A program made the translations under genes and the position numbers. From NCBI GenBank assembly GCA_005881215.1, contig VBDZ01000004.1, forward strand, positions 1 through 44,985: a DNA stretch of 44,985 nt. The letters are read 5' to 3'. Positions 7,043 to 14,637 of this stretch are shown one piece after another. The notes below the pieces were generated by a model. It was not told the origin of the DNA and made no database searches. It saw nothing but the letters and a program-made list of their open reading frames with translations. The number at the start of each line of letters is the position of its first letter. Positions within the stretch are counted from its first letter, which is position 1. The stretch comes from Chloroflexota bacterium (GTDB lineage: Bacteria > Chloroflexota > Dormibacteria > CF-121).

Positions 7043-9064
7043 TTAGGCCGGCTGAAGATCGGTGGGACGCGACGCCCGGGCGGGGGCCGCGAGCAGCGCC
7101 TTCCGCTTCCGTACGTATTCGTGCACCAGGGAGACCAGCGTGGCGTGACTCCAGGTCAACGGTGAGACCGAGAGTGGCGCCTTCGAGTAGGGATTGAGCT
7201 GCTCCGAGAGGACGCCGCTGGGCAGCGCCGCCCCCGCGACCCACTCCAGGATCTCGCGGGCGCGCTGCAAGTCGTCGACGGACTTTGCCTGGCTCACCAC
7301 CCACTGCCCGTACCACATGGTGCAGATGAACCACGGATTGCCCGGGACGTTGCCGATGTCCTGGCTGACCTGGTAGTACCAGTCGTTCTCATAGCGGGCG
7401 ATCCCGCCCACCTCGGTCTTGCACCAGAGCCGGTCGTAGACCGCGGTCATGGTGCTGACGATCATCGGATCGTCCGCGGCGAACATCCCGAAGTACCAGA
7501 GGCCATAGACGCTCGAATCGATGGTCAGGTCCCGCGCGGTGGTCCCATCGGGTCGCACGTAAATCCGCCTCAGGAAACGGTTGAGCTCGGGGTCGAACAG
7601 GTACTTCGTGATGCCCTGCTGGATGCCGTCGGCCGCCGCCCGGTAGCGGTCGGCCAGCTTCATCTCGCCGTAGAGTTGGGCGAAGTTGGCGGCCGCCTTG
7701 AGTCCCGCCCAGACCGCGGCGGCGGTAAAGCTCATCACCCCACGCCGCTCCTCCCAGAGGTCATAGCTCGGTTCGGGCAGGCCGGTGAGCGGGTCGATGT
7801 AGCTGGCCAGGAAATCGGCCGCCAGGATGATCAGGGGCCGGTAGTAGGCCTTGAAGAACTCGAAATCGCGATGCCGGTCGTAGTGCTGCCAGAGCGCGAA
7901 CAGCACCAGCCCGGTCTCATCCTCCTGAATGGGGTACTGTGGCTTGCCGGTCGCGTCCACCCAGGGGTGCCAGCTACTGCCCGGGTCACCGGCGGGCGTG
8001 TACTTGTGTCGGAAGTAGCCCTCCTTGGTGACGATCCGGGCGCACAGCTCGAAGAAGCGGCGCGGCAGGTCGACATAGCCGGCCTGGTCCATGGCATAGA
8101 CGGCCAGCGCGGCATCCCGCGGCCACATATAGCTATAGGTATCCCGGGCGAACTTGACGACGTCCGCGTCGTTCGCGGCCAGCACCGCGCCGCCGCTGTC
8201 GACCTGGGTGCGGACCACCAGCAGGCAGCGGCGGTACAGGTCGGCCACTCGCGGCGAGAGATCGGCGAACTCGCGGTCTTCCTTGTTCACCCAGGCGGCC
8301 CAGTAGGAGCGGGTCCGCTCCAGGAAGGCTTCCGGTCCGCGCAGCGTCACCACGTCGGCGACGGCCTGCAGCTCGGCGAAGTTGCGCGCCGCGATCAGCC
8401 ATTGATAGGCGGTTGCCGCCTGCCCCGCGGGGATCCGTCCGAGCTTGAGGGCCAACGTCATGTCGACCGACCCCTGCTCGATCGGGTTGTTGCCGAGCTC
8501 GCCGTCCTCCGCGTCCCGCCAGGTGCCCTGGGCGCCGCCCACGTCTTTCTTGCCGCAGGCATAGCCGTCGAGGCCGAACCGGTCACCCACCATCGCGCAG
8601 GCGGCGAAGCACCGCTGCCCCTTGTAGGCGACCAGCCCCTTGACCGCGGGGTAGTACATGACCGTGTCGCCGACCTCGGTGCCGTAGATGTGCCAGTCGA
8701 AGTGAAAGAACAGCCGGACCTCCCGCTCCGCTCCGTCGTTTTGGACCCTGACCCGCCGAAAGAGGGCGTCGCGGCCGAGGTCAACGGCGTCATTGAAGGT
8801 GACCGTGACCAGGAGATCCGGATGGGAGACGGTGACGTTGGTGACAAGCGTGTCCGGCAGGTAGACGAGGTCTTTCGACCAGGCGGGGTCATCGAGCCAG
8901 GCGAAGCGGCCCTCCACCCAGATCCCAAACCGGCAGGGCTCGCCGCTCGTATGGTTCTCCTGGCCGACCCGCGGGTAATAGATGTCGCGCAGCTGATAGT
9001 TGTGATCGAAGTTGACCAGCAGCGCGCCGTTGCCGATCGGGAGGTCGCGTGACACGTCGGCCAT
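7043..9064 (-). CDS. Glycoside hydrolase family 15 (glucoamylase/trehalase-like)
   Basis: Inverting exo-glycosidase, probably acting on alpha-glucans or trehalose in the cytoplasm, since no signal peptide is seen. An N-terminal beta-sandwich domain (about 1-260) precedes the (alpha/alpha)6 barrel. Barrel landmarks are MWPRDAALAVYAMD, the general acid region YDLWEERRGVMSFT, and the C-terminal base region SGVLSEQLNP followed by PLTWSHA. I chose the ATG at 9064 (MADVSRDLPIGNGALLVNF), because the family starts with this GNG motif; the track's start at 9115 adds 17 unlikely residues. Substrate cannot be fixed from sequence alone. It lies just upstream of the respiratory operon on the same strand. 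Confidence 0.9.
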   Translation of the reverse strand: MADVSRDLPIGNGALLVNFDHNYQLRDIYYPRVGQENHTSGEPCRFGIWVEGRFAWLDDPAWSKDLVYLPDTLVTNVTVSHPDLLVTVTFNDAVDLGRDALFRRVRVQNDGAEREVRLFFHFDWHIYGTEVGDTVMYYPAVKGLVAYKGQRCFAACAMVGDRFGLDGYACGKKDVGGAQGTWRDAEDGELGNNPIEQGSVDMTLALKLGRIPAGQAATAYQWLIAARNFAELQAVADVVTLRGPEAFLERTRSYWAAWVNKEDREFADLSPRVADLYRRCLLVVRTQVDSGGAVLAANDADVVKFARDTYSYMWPRDAALAVYAMDQAGYVDLPRRFFELCARIVTKEGYFRHKYTPAGDPGSSWHPWVDATGKPQYPIQEDETGLVLFALWQHYDRHRDFEFFKAYYRPLIILAADFLASYIDPLTGLPEPSYDLWEERRGVMSFTAAAVWAGLKAAANFAQLYGEMKLADRYRAAADGIQQGITKYLFDPELNRFLRRIYVRPDGTTARDLTIDSSVYGLWYFGMFAADDPMIVSTMTAVYDRLWCKTEVGGIARYENDWYYQVSQDIGNVPGNPWFICTMWYGQWVVSQAKSVDDLQRAREILEWVAGAALPSGVLSEQLNPYSKAPLSVSPLTWSHATLVSLVHEYVRKRKALLAAPARASRPTDLQPA

Positions 9065-9085
9065 TATCGGTTGCCGTACCCGCCT

Positions 9086-9115
9086 TTGAGTGAACCGCGA
9101 ACGGATTGTTACCAT
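9086..9115 (+). promoter_or_regulatory. Candidate promoter of yjbQ giving a leaderless transcript
   Basis: TTGAGT (9086-9091) is followed after 18 bp by TACCAT (9110-9115), which is preceded by TG one base upstream (extended -10). The GTG start at 9122 lies 6 bp beyond, so transcription would begin at or next to the start codon. Confidence 0.4.
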
Positions 9116-9121
9116 CCGAGC

Positions 9122-9532
9122 GTGTCAACGCCGGCGAAAACTGATACCTTGACCGTCCGGTCGCGGGAGCACGATGACGTCATCGATGTCACGGACCAGG
9201 TCGCCCAGGTGGTGTCGGAGAGTGGCGTAACGACCGGCCTCTGCCACGTCTACGTGCCTCACACCACGGCCGGCGTCTTCATCAATGAGAATGCCGACCC
9301 GGACGTGAAGGCCGACGTGGTCGCCAGGCTGGAGGCGCTTGTTCCCTGGGACAACCACTATCGCCACGCCGAAGGCAATGCCGCGGCGCACATCAAGTCG
9401 ACGCTGATCGGCACCTCGCAAACCATCCCGGTCCGCAACGGACGGCTGGCGCTGGGTCGCTGGCAGGCGATCTACTTTGCGGAATTCGACGGCCCGCGCG
9501 AGCGCCATTTCCAGGTCACCGTTCTGGGCTGA
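9122..9532 (+). CDS. YjbQ / UPF0047 family protein
   Basis: A protein of 136 residues with the family signature HTTAGVFINENADPDVKADV near the middle, and His/Asp residues in DNHYRHAEGN and AAHIKSTLIGTS. YjbQ proteins fold as small beta-barrels; some have weak thiamine phosphate synthase activity, and the physiological role is not settled. I chose the GTG at 9122 rather than the track's 9071, because family members start close to this point and a -10 box lies just upstream. It is divergent from the GH15 gene and ends at a bidirectional terminator shared with hsp20. Confidence 0.88.
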   Translation: MSTPAKTDTLTVRSREHDDVIDVTDQVAQVVSESGVTTGLCHVYVPHTTAGVFINENADPDVKADVVARLEALVPWDNHYRHAEGNAAAHIKSTLIGTSQTIPVRNGRLALGRWQAIYFAEFDGPRERHFQVTVLG

Positions 9533-9539
9533 GAACAGG

Positions 9540-9562
9540 AAAGCCGCCCCTGGGGCGGCTTT
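9540..9562. terminator. Bidirectional hairpin terminator between yjbQ and hsp20
   Basis: A perfect inverted repeat, AAAGCCGCC with GGCGGCTTT around a 5-nt loop, flanked by short A and T runs. It lies 8 bp after the yjbQ stop and 21 bp beyond the hsp20 stop on the other strand, so it can serve both convergent genes. Confidence 0.75.
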
Positions 9563-9582
9563 GCCGATTCACAACGGCGCGG

Positions 9583-10089
9583 TTACTTGCGGCCGGCGGT
9601 CTCCAGCTGCTTCGGCTGGCTGTTGCTGCCGGTCGCGCCGCTGATCGGGATCTTCACCGATTTCGGCTTTGCCGGCTCCGCCTTCGGCAGCGTAAGGATC
9701 AGGACGCCGTTGACGAACTGGGCCTTGGCCTGCTCGCCGAGCGCATCCTCCGGCAGGGTCACCTGGCGGCTGAACTTCCCGTAGAAATTCTCGCGCAGCC
9801 AGTAATTCTCGGGCTGGGCATCGGCCGGCGGCTTGATCTCGCCCTTGATGTTGATCTGCCCGCCGTCGACGGTGACCTCGACCGCGCCCGGGTCGACGCC
9901 CGGAACGGCGGCCCGGATCACCCACTCGTTGTCGGTCTGGTACACGTCCAGCGGCAGGTAACCCTCGCCGACCGCGCCCACGGTCCGCGACTGGCCCGGC
10001 AGACCGAAGGTATCGCCAAACAGGCGATCCATGGCGCTGTGGAGTGACATCAGGTCGCTGATTGGTGACCAACGAATCACGCTGCTCAT
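9583..10089 (-). CDS. Hsp20-family small heat shock protein
   Basis: ATP-independent holdase chaperone of the alpha-crystallin family. The central alpha-crystallin domain runs from about residue 48 (LDVYQTDNEWVIRAAVPG) to 140, ending in GVLILTLPKAE; an I-x-I/V-type motif (VKIPI) near 147 allows oligomer assembly. The 168 residues are normal for bacterial class A/B members. An excellent ribosome binding site (AGGAGGT) lies 8-9 bp upstream of the ATG. No CIRCE element is visible upstream, so HrcA control is not supported. Confidence 0.93.
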   Translation of the reverse strand: MSSVIRWSPISDLMSLHSAMDRLFGDTFGLPGQSRTVGAVGEGYLPLDVYQTDNEWVIRAAVPGVDPGAVEVTVDGGQINIKGEIKPPADAQPENYWLRENFYGKFSRQVTLPEDALGEQAKAQFVNGVLILTLPKAEPAKPKSVKIPISGATGSNSQPKQLETAGRK

Positions 10090-10174
10090 GGCATTTGACC
10101 TCCTTGGTCGTGTGGTTTTTACGGTCGCCGGTATACCCCCGCGGCCGGCATCTTAAAACCCGCAGCCGGGCCGG

Positions 10175-10189
10175 TTCACAGATCGTGAA
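10175..10189. promoter_or_regulatory. Palindrome in the hsp20-fabH divergent region, possible operator
   Basis: TTCAC-AGATC-GTGAA, a perfect 5-5-5 dyad located about 30 bp upstream of the fabH -10 box, over the expected -35 region. It could be the operator of a fatty-acid regulator or of a heat-shock regulator for hsp20. Function unproven. Confidence 0.35.
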
Positions 10190-10218
10190 AAGCCGTAACC
10201 ACTCCAAGGAGGCCGGTA

Positions 10219-10224
10219 TATACT
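10219..10224 (+). promoter_or_regulatory. Candidate -10 box of the fabH operon
   Basis: TATACT within GGTATATACTG, about 27 bp before the fabH ATG. The leader contains a GGGGAG ribosome binding site. No good -35 box is visible at the standard distance, which fits an activator-dependent or TATA-only promoter. Confidence 0.45.
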
Positions 10225-10251
10225 GTTCAGACTCAAAAGCCGGGGAGACGC

Positions 10252-11235
10252 ATGCTTACCAGCATCAAGTCGGTCGGCAGCCACGTTCCGTCCGGCATCC
10301 TGACCAACGCCGACCTCGAAAAGATGGTCGAGACGTCCGACACCTGGATCCGGGAACGCACCGGGATCGTGGAGCGCCGGATAGCCGCGGTCGACGAATC
10401 CGCCACCGACCTGGCCGCCGAAGCGGCGCGGGACGCGCTGGCAATTGCCGGGCTGCGCCCCGAGGACACCGACCTGATCGTGTGCAGCACCTCGACCCCG
10501 GACTCGATGTTTCCGTCGGTCGCCTCACGGGTACAGGACCGATTGGGCGCCCACGGTCCGGCCTTCGATGTGCAGGCCGCCTGCACCGGCTTTCTCTACG
10601 CCATCAGCGTGGCCGACCGCTTCGTCAGCGGTGGCGAAGCCAGGCAGGCAGTCGTGATCGGCAGCGAAACGCTGACGAAGATCGTGAACTTCAAGGACCG
10701 GGGCACCTGCGTCGTCTTCGGTGACGGCGCGGGCGCGGTGGTGCTGGGGCCCGGTTCGGGCAGCGCCGGCATCAAGTCCTGTGTCCTCGGGTCGGACGGC
10801 TCCGGCGGCGACCTTATCTATGTGGCGCCTGGCGCGGACGGCCCCGAAGGCCGTGGCCGGCCGGAGATCCGGATGGACGGACGTCGCGTGTTTCGGTTCG
10901 CCACCGAGATCCTGGCCCAGGCCACGCTGCAGGCGCTGGAAAAAGCGAACGTCCGGCTCGAGGACGTCAAGCTGATCGTGCCCCACCAGGCCAACGCCCG
11001 CATCATCGAGGCGGCTGCCAAGCGGCTGGGCGTGGGCGCCGACGTGATGGTGAACGACATCGCGAACTACGGCAACACCTCGACCGCGTCGATCCCCCTG
11101 GCGTTGAAGGATTCCCTTGCCGCCGGCCGCCTCAAGCGCGGTGACCACCTCGTGCTGGTGGGCTTCGGCGCCGGGCTCACCTGGGGAGCTTGCGTAATCG
11201 AGTGGGAAGGCGCGCCCGTCCGGGTCGCGGCCTGA
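10252..11235 (+). CDS. fabH: 3-oxoacyl-ACP synthase III
   Basis: KAS III starts fatty acid synthesis by condensing a short acyl-CoA with malonyl-ACP in the cytoplasm. The catalytic triad is complete: C111 in QAACTGFLYAI, H245 in VPHQANARI and N275 in YGNTSTAS. The N-terminal TSDTWIRERTGI and the 327-residue length are typical. The ATG at 10252 is preceded by GGGGAG. It is the first gene of fabH-accD-accA, which puts malonyl-CoA synthesis next to its consumer. Confidence 0.97.
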   Translation: MLTSIKSVGSHVPSGILTNADLEKMVETSDTWIRERTGIVERRIAAVDESATDLAAEAARDALAIAGLRPEDTDLIVCSTSTPDSMFPSVASRVQDRLGAHGPAFDVQAACTGFLYAISVADRFVSGGEARQAVVIGSETLTKIVNFKDRGTCVVFGDGAGAVVLGPGSGSAGIKSCVLGSDGSGGDLIYVAPGADGPEGRGRPEIRMDGRRVFRFATEILAQATLQALEKANVRLEDVKLIVPHQANARIIEAAAKRLGVGADVMVNDIANYGNTSTASIPLALKDSLAAGRLKRGDHLVLVGFGAGLTWGACVIEWEGAPVRVAA

Positions 11236-11238
11236 CCG

Positions 11239-12153
11239 GTGTTCCGCCCTAAAACGCGTTACGTCGCGCTTCCGTCGCCGCGGGCCGGCGTGGGCGAGGA
11301 GGTCGACCGCCTCACCTGCCCCAAGTGCGACACCTCACTCGAACCGGCGCGGCTGAGCGCCGCCCTGGGGGTCTGCTATCGCTGCGGTTATCATTTCCGG
11401 CTACGCGCCCCGGAACGGATCGCGATGCTGGTCGAGCCCGGCTCCTTCAAGGAAGAAGACCTGGGGATCACGGCAAAGGACGTCCTGGGCTTCAAAGACA
11501 GCCAGCCCTACAGCAAGCGAATCGAGCAGAGCCGCGCCAGCACCGGGGCGAATGAGGCGGTGAGCTGGGGCGAGGCGGTGCTGGCCGGACATCGGATCGT
11601 CATCGTCTGTCTGGATTTCGCCTTCATGGGCGGCAGCATGGGCGCCGCCACCGGCGAAAAGATCACCAATGGCATCGAGCGTGCCCTGGACAGCCGGCTG
11701 CCCCTGCTGATCATCTCGGCCTCGGGTGGGGCCCGGATGCAGGAGGGGATGTTGTCGCTGATGCAGATGGCGAAGACGGCCGCCGCGCTGGGTCGGCTGG
11801 GTGGCGCCGGGATGCCGTACATCTCCTTGCTCACCGATCCGACGATGGGCGGCGTCACCGCCAGCTTTGCCTCGCTCGCCGACGTCATCCTCGCCGAACC
11901 CGGCGCGATGATCGGCTTCGCCGGGTCGCGCGTCATCCAGCAGGCCACCTACGAGACCCTTCCCGACGGTTTCCAGACGGCGGAATTCCTCTGGCAGCAC
12001 GGGATGATCGATCTGGTGGTGCCGCGACCGGAGCTCCCCGCCGTGATTCGGCAGCTGCTCGACCTGTACACCCGGGACGGTTTTCACTCCGACTTCGAGC
12101 TGAAGGGGCAGGCCCGCGCAGCCGCACAAGCGGCGGCGCCCACCCACCCGTGA
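11239..12153 (+). CDS. accD: Acetyl-CoA carboxylase carboxyltransferase subunit beta
   Basis: Beta half of the carboxyltransferase that moves CO2 from carboxybiotin to acetyl-CoA. An N-terminal zinc ribbon is visible (C27, C30, C46, C49 in CPKCDTS and CYRCGYHF), followed by the crotonase-fold domain with ISASGGARMQEGMLSLMQMAKT. GTG start 3 bp after fabH; the end overlaps accA by 4 bp (GTGA), so stoichiometric translation with accA is likely. The 304-residue length is normal. The biotin carrier and carboxylase genes (accB/accC) are not in this window. Confidence 0.97.
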   Translation: MFRPKTRYVALPSPRAGVGEEVDRLTCPKCDTSLEPARLSAALGVCYRCGYHFRLRAPERIAMLVEPGSFKEEDLGITAKDVLGFKDSQPYSKRIEQSRASTGANEAVSWGEAVLAGHRIVIVCLDFAFMGGSMGAATGEKITNGIERALDSRLPLLIISASGGARMQEGMLSLMQMAKTAAALGRLGGAGMPYISLLTDPTMGGVTASFASLADVILAEPGAMIGFAGSRVIQQATYETLPDGFQTAEFLWQHGMIDLVVPRPELPAVIRQLLDLYTRDGFHSDFELKGQARAAAQAAAPTHP

Positions 12154-12962
12154 CCGACAACGGTTCCCTGGCGGCGGCCACCTGGGAGCAGGTCGAGCTG
12201 GCCCGCCACCCCGACCGCCCCTACGCCCTGGACTACATCCATGCGCTCTTCAGCAACTTCTTCGAGTTGCACGGCGACCGGCTCTACGGGGACGATCACG
12301 CGATCATCGGCGGGCCCGCCGCCTTCGATCAGCGGACCGTGATGGTGATCGCGCAGCAGAAGGGCCGCACCACCGCCGAGCGAGCGATGCGCAACTTCGG
12401 CATGGCGAACCCCGAGGGATACCGAAAAGCGCTTCGACTCATCCGGCAGGCCGAGCGCTTTCAGTTTCCGATCATCGCCTTCGTCGATACCTCGGGCGCG
12501 TTCCCGGGGGCGGGAGCGGAGGAGCGGGGCATCGCCTGGGCGATCGCCGAGAACCTGGTGGCGCTGGCGGGGGCGCGCACCCCGATCGTCACGCTCGTGC
12601 TCGGCGAGGGAGGCAGCGGCGGTGCGCTCGGCATCGGCGTGGGCGATCGCTTGCTGATGATGGAGCACTCGATTTACAGCGTCGCGATGCCGGAGGCGTG
12701 TGCCTCGATCCTCTGGCGCGACATCGCCCGTAAGGTGGAGGCCGCCGACGCGCTCAAGCTCACCGCGGCCGACTTGAAGCGGATGGGCCTGGCCGATGAG
12801 ATCGTGCCCGAACCCCCGGGCGGGGCCCACAACGATTACGGCGTCGCGGCCGATGCGGCCGGGGCGGCGCTGCGGCGTCACCTGGCCGAGCTGGAAGCGG
12901 TGGAGCTCGATCGTCTGGTGGAGCAGCGCTACCAGCGGTATCGACGTATCGGCGCGACCTAA
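12150..12962 (+). CDS. accA: Acetyl-CoA carboxylase carboxyltransferase subunit alpha
   Basis: Alpha half of the carboxyltransferase, partner of AccD. The family pattern is clear: ARHPDRPYALDYI near the N-terminus, GDDHAIIGGPA, the NFGMANPEGYRKALRLI segment, VDTSGAFPGAGAEERG and LGEGGSGGALGIGVGD, the last forming the acyl-CoA binding region. At 270 residues it is shorter than E. coli AccA (about 319) because the N-terminal helical extension is reduced, which is common in Gram-positive and Chloroflexota-type proteins. GTG start overlapping the accD stop. Confidence 0.96.
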   Translation: MTDNGSLAAATWEQVELARHPDRPYALDYIHALFSNFFELHGDRLYGDDHAIIGGPAAFDQRTVMVIAQQKGRTTAERAMRNFGMANPEGYRKALRLIRQAERFQFPIIAFVDTSGAFPGAGAEERGIAWAIAENLVALAGARTPIVTLVLGEGGSGGALGIGVGDRLLMMEHSIYSVAMPEACASILWRDIARKVEAADALKLTAADLKRMGLADEIVPEPPGGAHNDYGVAADAAGAALRRHLAELEAVELDRLVEQRYQRYRRIGAT

Positions 12963-12972
12963 CATCAGCACG

Positions 12973-14061
12973 ATGGCCAGCCATGCCCTGACGGACGCGC
13001 CGATCCGGCGGCGCGAACGCCTCGACCCCTCGGTCTTCCGGCTGCCGGTCGATCGAATCCGCGAAGGGTATTACAGCGACGTGTACTTCAACCGTACGGT
13101 CGACGTGCTGCAGGCCGACCGGCAGCATCCGCACGTTCTGATGCAGGTCTTCCAGAAGAATCAGTCAGTGATTGGCGGCATGGATGAGGCGATCGCCATC
13201 CTCAAGCTCTGCTCCGAGGACTTCTCCCAGTTGCGCGTGCAGGCGCTGTACGACGGTGATCCGGTGGCGCCATGGGAAACGACGATGACGATCGAGGGCG
13301 ACTACACGCTGTTCGCCCGCCTGGAGACGGTCTATCTGGGCGTCCTGTCGCGGCGCACCAAGGTTGCCACCAACGTCCGCCGGGTGGTCGACGCGGCGAA
13401 GGGTAAACAGATCATCTTCTTTCCGGCCCGCCATGACCACCACCTGGTGCAGACCGGTGACGGCTATGCGGCGCACGTGTCCGGCGCCATCGGCGTGTCA
13501 ACCGATGCGCAGGCCTCCTGGTGGGGCGGAAAGGGCACCGGCACGGTGCCCCACTCGTTGATCGGCGCCTACCAGGGCAACACCGTACTCGCCGCACAGA
13601 AGTACGCCGAGTTCATCGACCCGAGCATCAACCTGGTGGTGCTGGTCGACTGGGAAAACGACTGCGTCCGCACCTCGCTGGAGGTGGCGCGGGCGCTCAA
13701 GGACCGGCTGTGGGGCGTCCGCCTCGACACCTCGGAGACCATGGTCGACGTCAGCATCCAGAAGTTGATGGGCGATTTCGATCCGCGCGGGGTCAACCCG
13801 CAGCTCTGCACCCTGGTGCGGAGGGCGCTGGATCGTGAGGGCTTCGAGCACGTCAAGATCGTGGCCAGCGGTGGCTTCAATGTCGAGAAGATCGAACGCT
13901 TCGAGCGCGAGCGGGTACCGGTCGACGCCTACGGCGTGGGCAGCGCGTTCTTCCAGGGGAGCTACGACTTCACCGCCGACGTCGTGATGGTCGAAGGCCG
14001 GCCTTGCGCGAAAGCTGGCCGTCGCTTCCGGCCGAATCCACGCCTTGAACCGGTGACCTGA
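12973..14061 (+). CDS. Nicotinate phosphoribosyltransferase
   Basis: Makes nicotinate mononucleotide from nicotinate and PRPP in NAD salvage. Family features include GYYSDVYFNRT near the N-terminus, FFPARHDHH, GTVPHSLIGAYQGN, LDTSETMVD and VASGGFNVEKI, which contributes to phosphate binding. The track merges it with an upstream shadow; I start it at the ATG at 12973, 10 bp after accA, giving 362 residues. This is the shorter class of the family seen in Actinobacteria and archaea. It ends in a TGATG overlap with a nicotinamidase-like gene, which makes a coherent salvage pair. Confidence 0.9.
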   Translation: MASHALTDAPIRRRERLDPSVFRLPVDRIREGYYSDVYFNRTVDVLQADRQHPHVLMQVFQKNQSVIGGMDEAIAILKLCSEDFSQLRVQALYDGDPVAPWETTMTIEGDYTLFARLETVYLGVLSRRTKVATNVRRVVDAAKGKQIIFFPARHDHHLVQTGDGYAAHVSGAIGVSTDAQASWWGGKGTGTVPHSLIGAYQGNTVLAAQKYAEFIDPSINLVVLVDWENDCVRTSLEVARALKDRLWGVRLDTSETMVDVSIQKLMGDFDPRGVNPQLCTLVRRALDREGFEHVKIVASGGFNVEKIERFERERVPVDAYGVGSAFFQGSYDFTADVVMVEGRPCAKAGRRFRPNPRLEPVT

Positions 14062-14597
14062 TGCCAAACGTCACCATCGTGGTCGACATGGTGAACGGCT
14101 TCTGCAAGCACGGCAACCTGGCGTCGCCCCGCTGCGACGCCGCCATCCCGCGGGTGCGGGCGGCGATCGAGAGCCGTAAGCAGGCCGGCGATCAGCTGAT
14201 CTTCCTGGCCGACACGCACGATCCCAACGACCGCGAGTTCGAGGTCTTCCCGGTGCATTGCGTGCGCGGCACCTCCGAGTCCGAGGTGGTGCCCGAGCTT
14301 CAGCCGTTGCTCGCCGGCGCCACCCTGATTCGCAAGCGCCGCTACTCGGGCTTCTTCGAGACCGACCTCGAGGCCCGGCTGCGGGCGACCGCCCCCGATC
14401 AGGTCACCGTCGTCGGCGTCGACACGGACATCTGCGTGCTGCACACCATCGCCGACCTGCGCAACCGCGATTACCGGGTGATTGTTCCCGCGCAGGCCGT
14501 CGAGACCTTCGACGGCCCCAGCCACCCGGGGGACGAGGTGCAGGGCTGGGCGCTTGCCCATATCAAGGGCGTGCTCGGCGCCACGGTCCTCACCTGA
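14061..14597 (+). CDS. Nicotinamidase-like cysteine hydrolase (isochorismatase fold)
   Basis: Probably hydrolyses nicotinamide to nicotinate, feeding the enzyme encoded just upstream. The catalytic triad of the family is present: D9 (VVDMVNGF), K92 and C125 (GVDTDICVLHT). Metal ligands expected for nicotinamidases are also visible: D51 and H53 in DTHDPND, and H66 in FPVHCVRGT. Length 178 aa. Overlap TGATG with the phosphoribosyltransferase shows translational coupling. Other isochorismatase-family substrates are possible, but the context and metal ligands favour nicotinamide. Confidence 0.88.
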   Translation: MPNVTIVVDMVNGFCKHGNLASPRCDAAIPRVRAAIESRKQAGDQLIFLADTHDPNDREFEVFPVHCVRGTSESEVVPELQPLLAGATLIRKRRYSGFFETDLEARLRATAPDQVTVVGVDTDICVLHTIADLRNRDYRVIVPAQAVETFDGPSHPGDEVQGWALAHIKGVLGATVLT

Positions 14598-14615
14598 GCT
14601 TTGTGAGCCCCACGA

Positions 14616-14621
14616 TATAAT
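14616..14621 (+). promoter_or_regulatory. Consensus -10 box upstream of the PBP gene
   Basis: A perfect TATAAT, 16 bp before the ATG at 14638. No clear -35 box. The predicted leader is only about 9 nt, which supports 14638 as the start. Confidence 0.55.
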
Positions 14622-14637
14622 CTAAAGCTCCAATGGA

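Noticed and set aside
5545-7197. 550-aa plus-strand ORF opposite the cytochrome b and Rieske genes
   Set aside because: Antisense shadow; low-complexity charged composition and no domain, while the opposite strand has unmistakable conserved motifs.
7676-9052. 458-aa plus-strand ORF opposite the GH15 gene
   Set aside because: Antisense shadow with no recognisable motif.
10090-10251. CIRCE (HrcA) element upstream of hsp20
   Set aside because: TTAGCACTC-N9-GAGTGCTAA or a close version is not present; only the TTCAC/GTGAA palindrome is seen.
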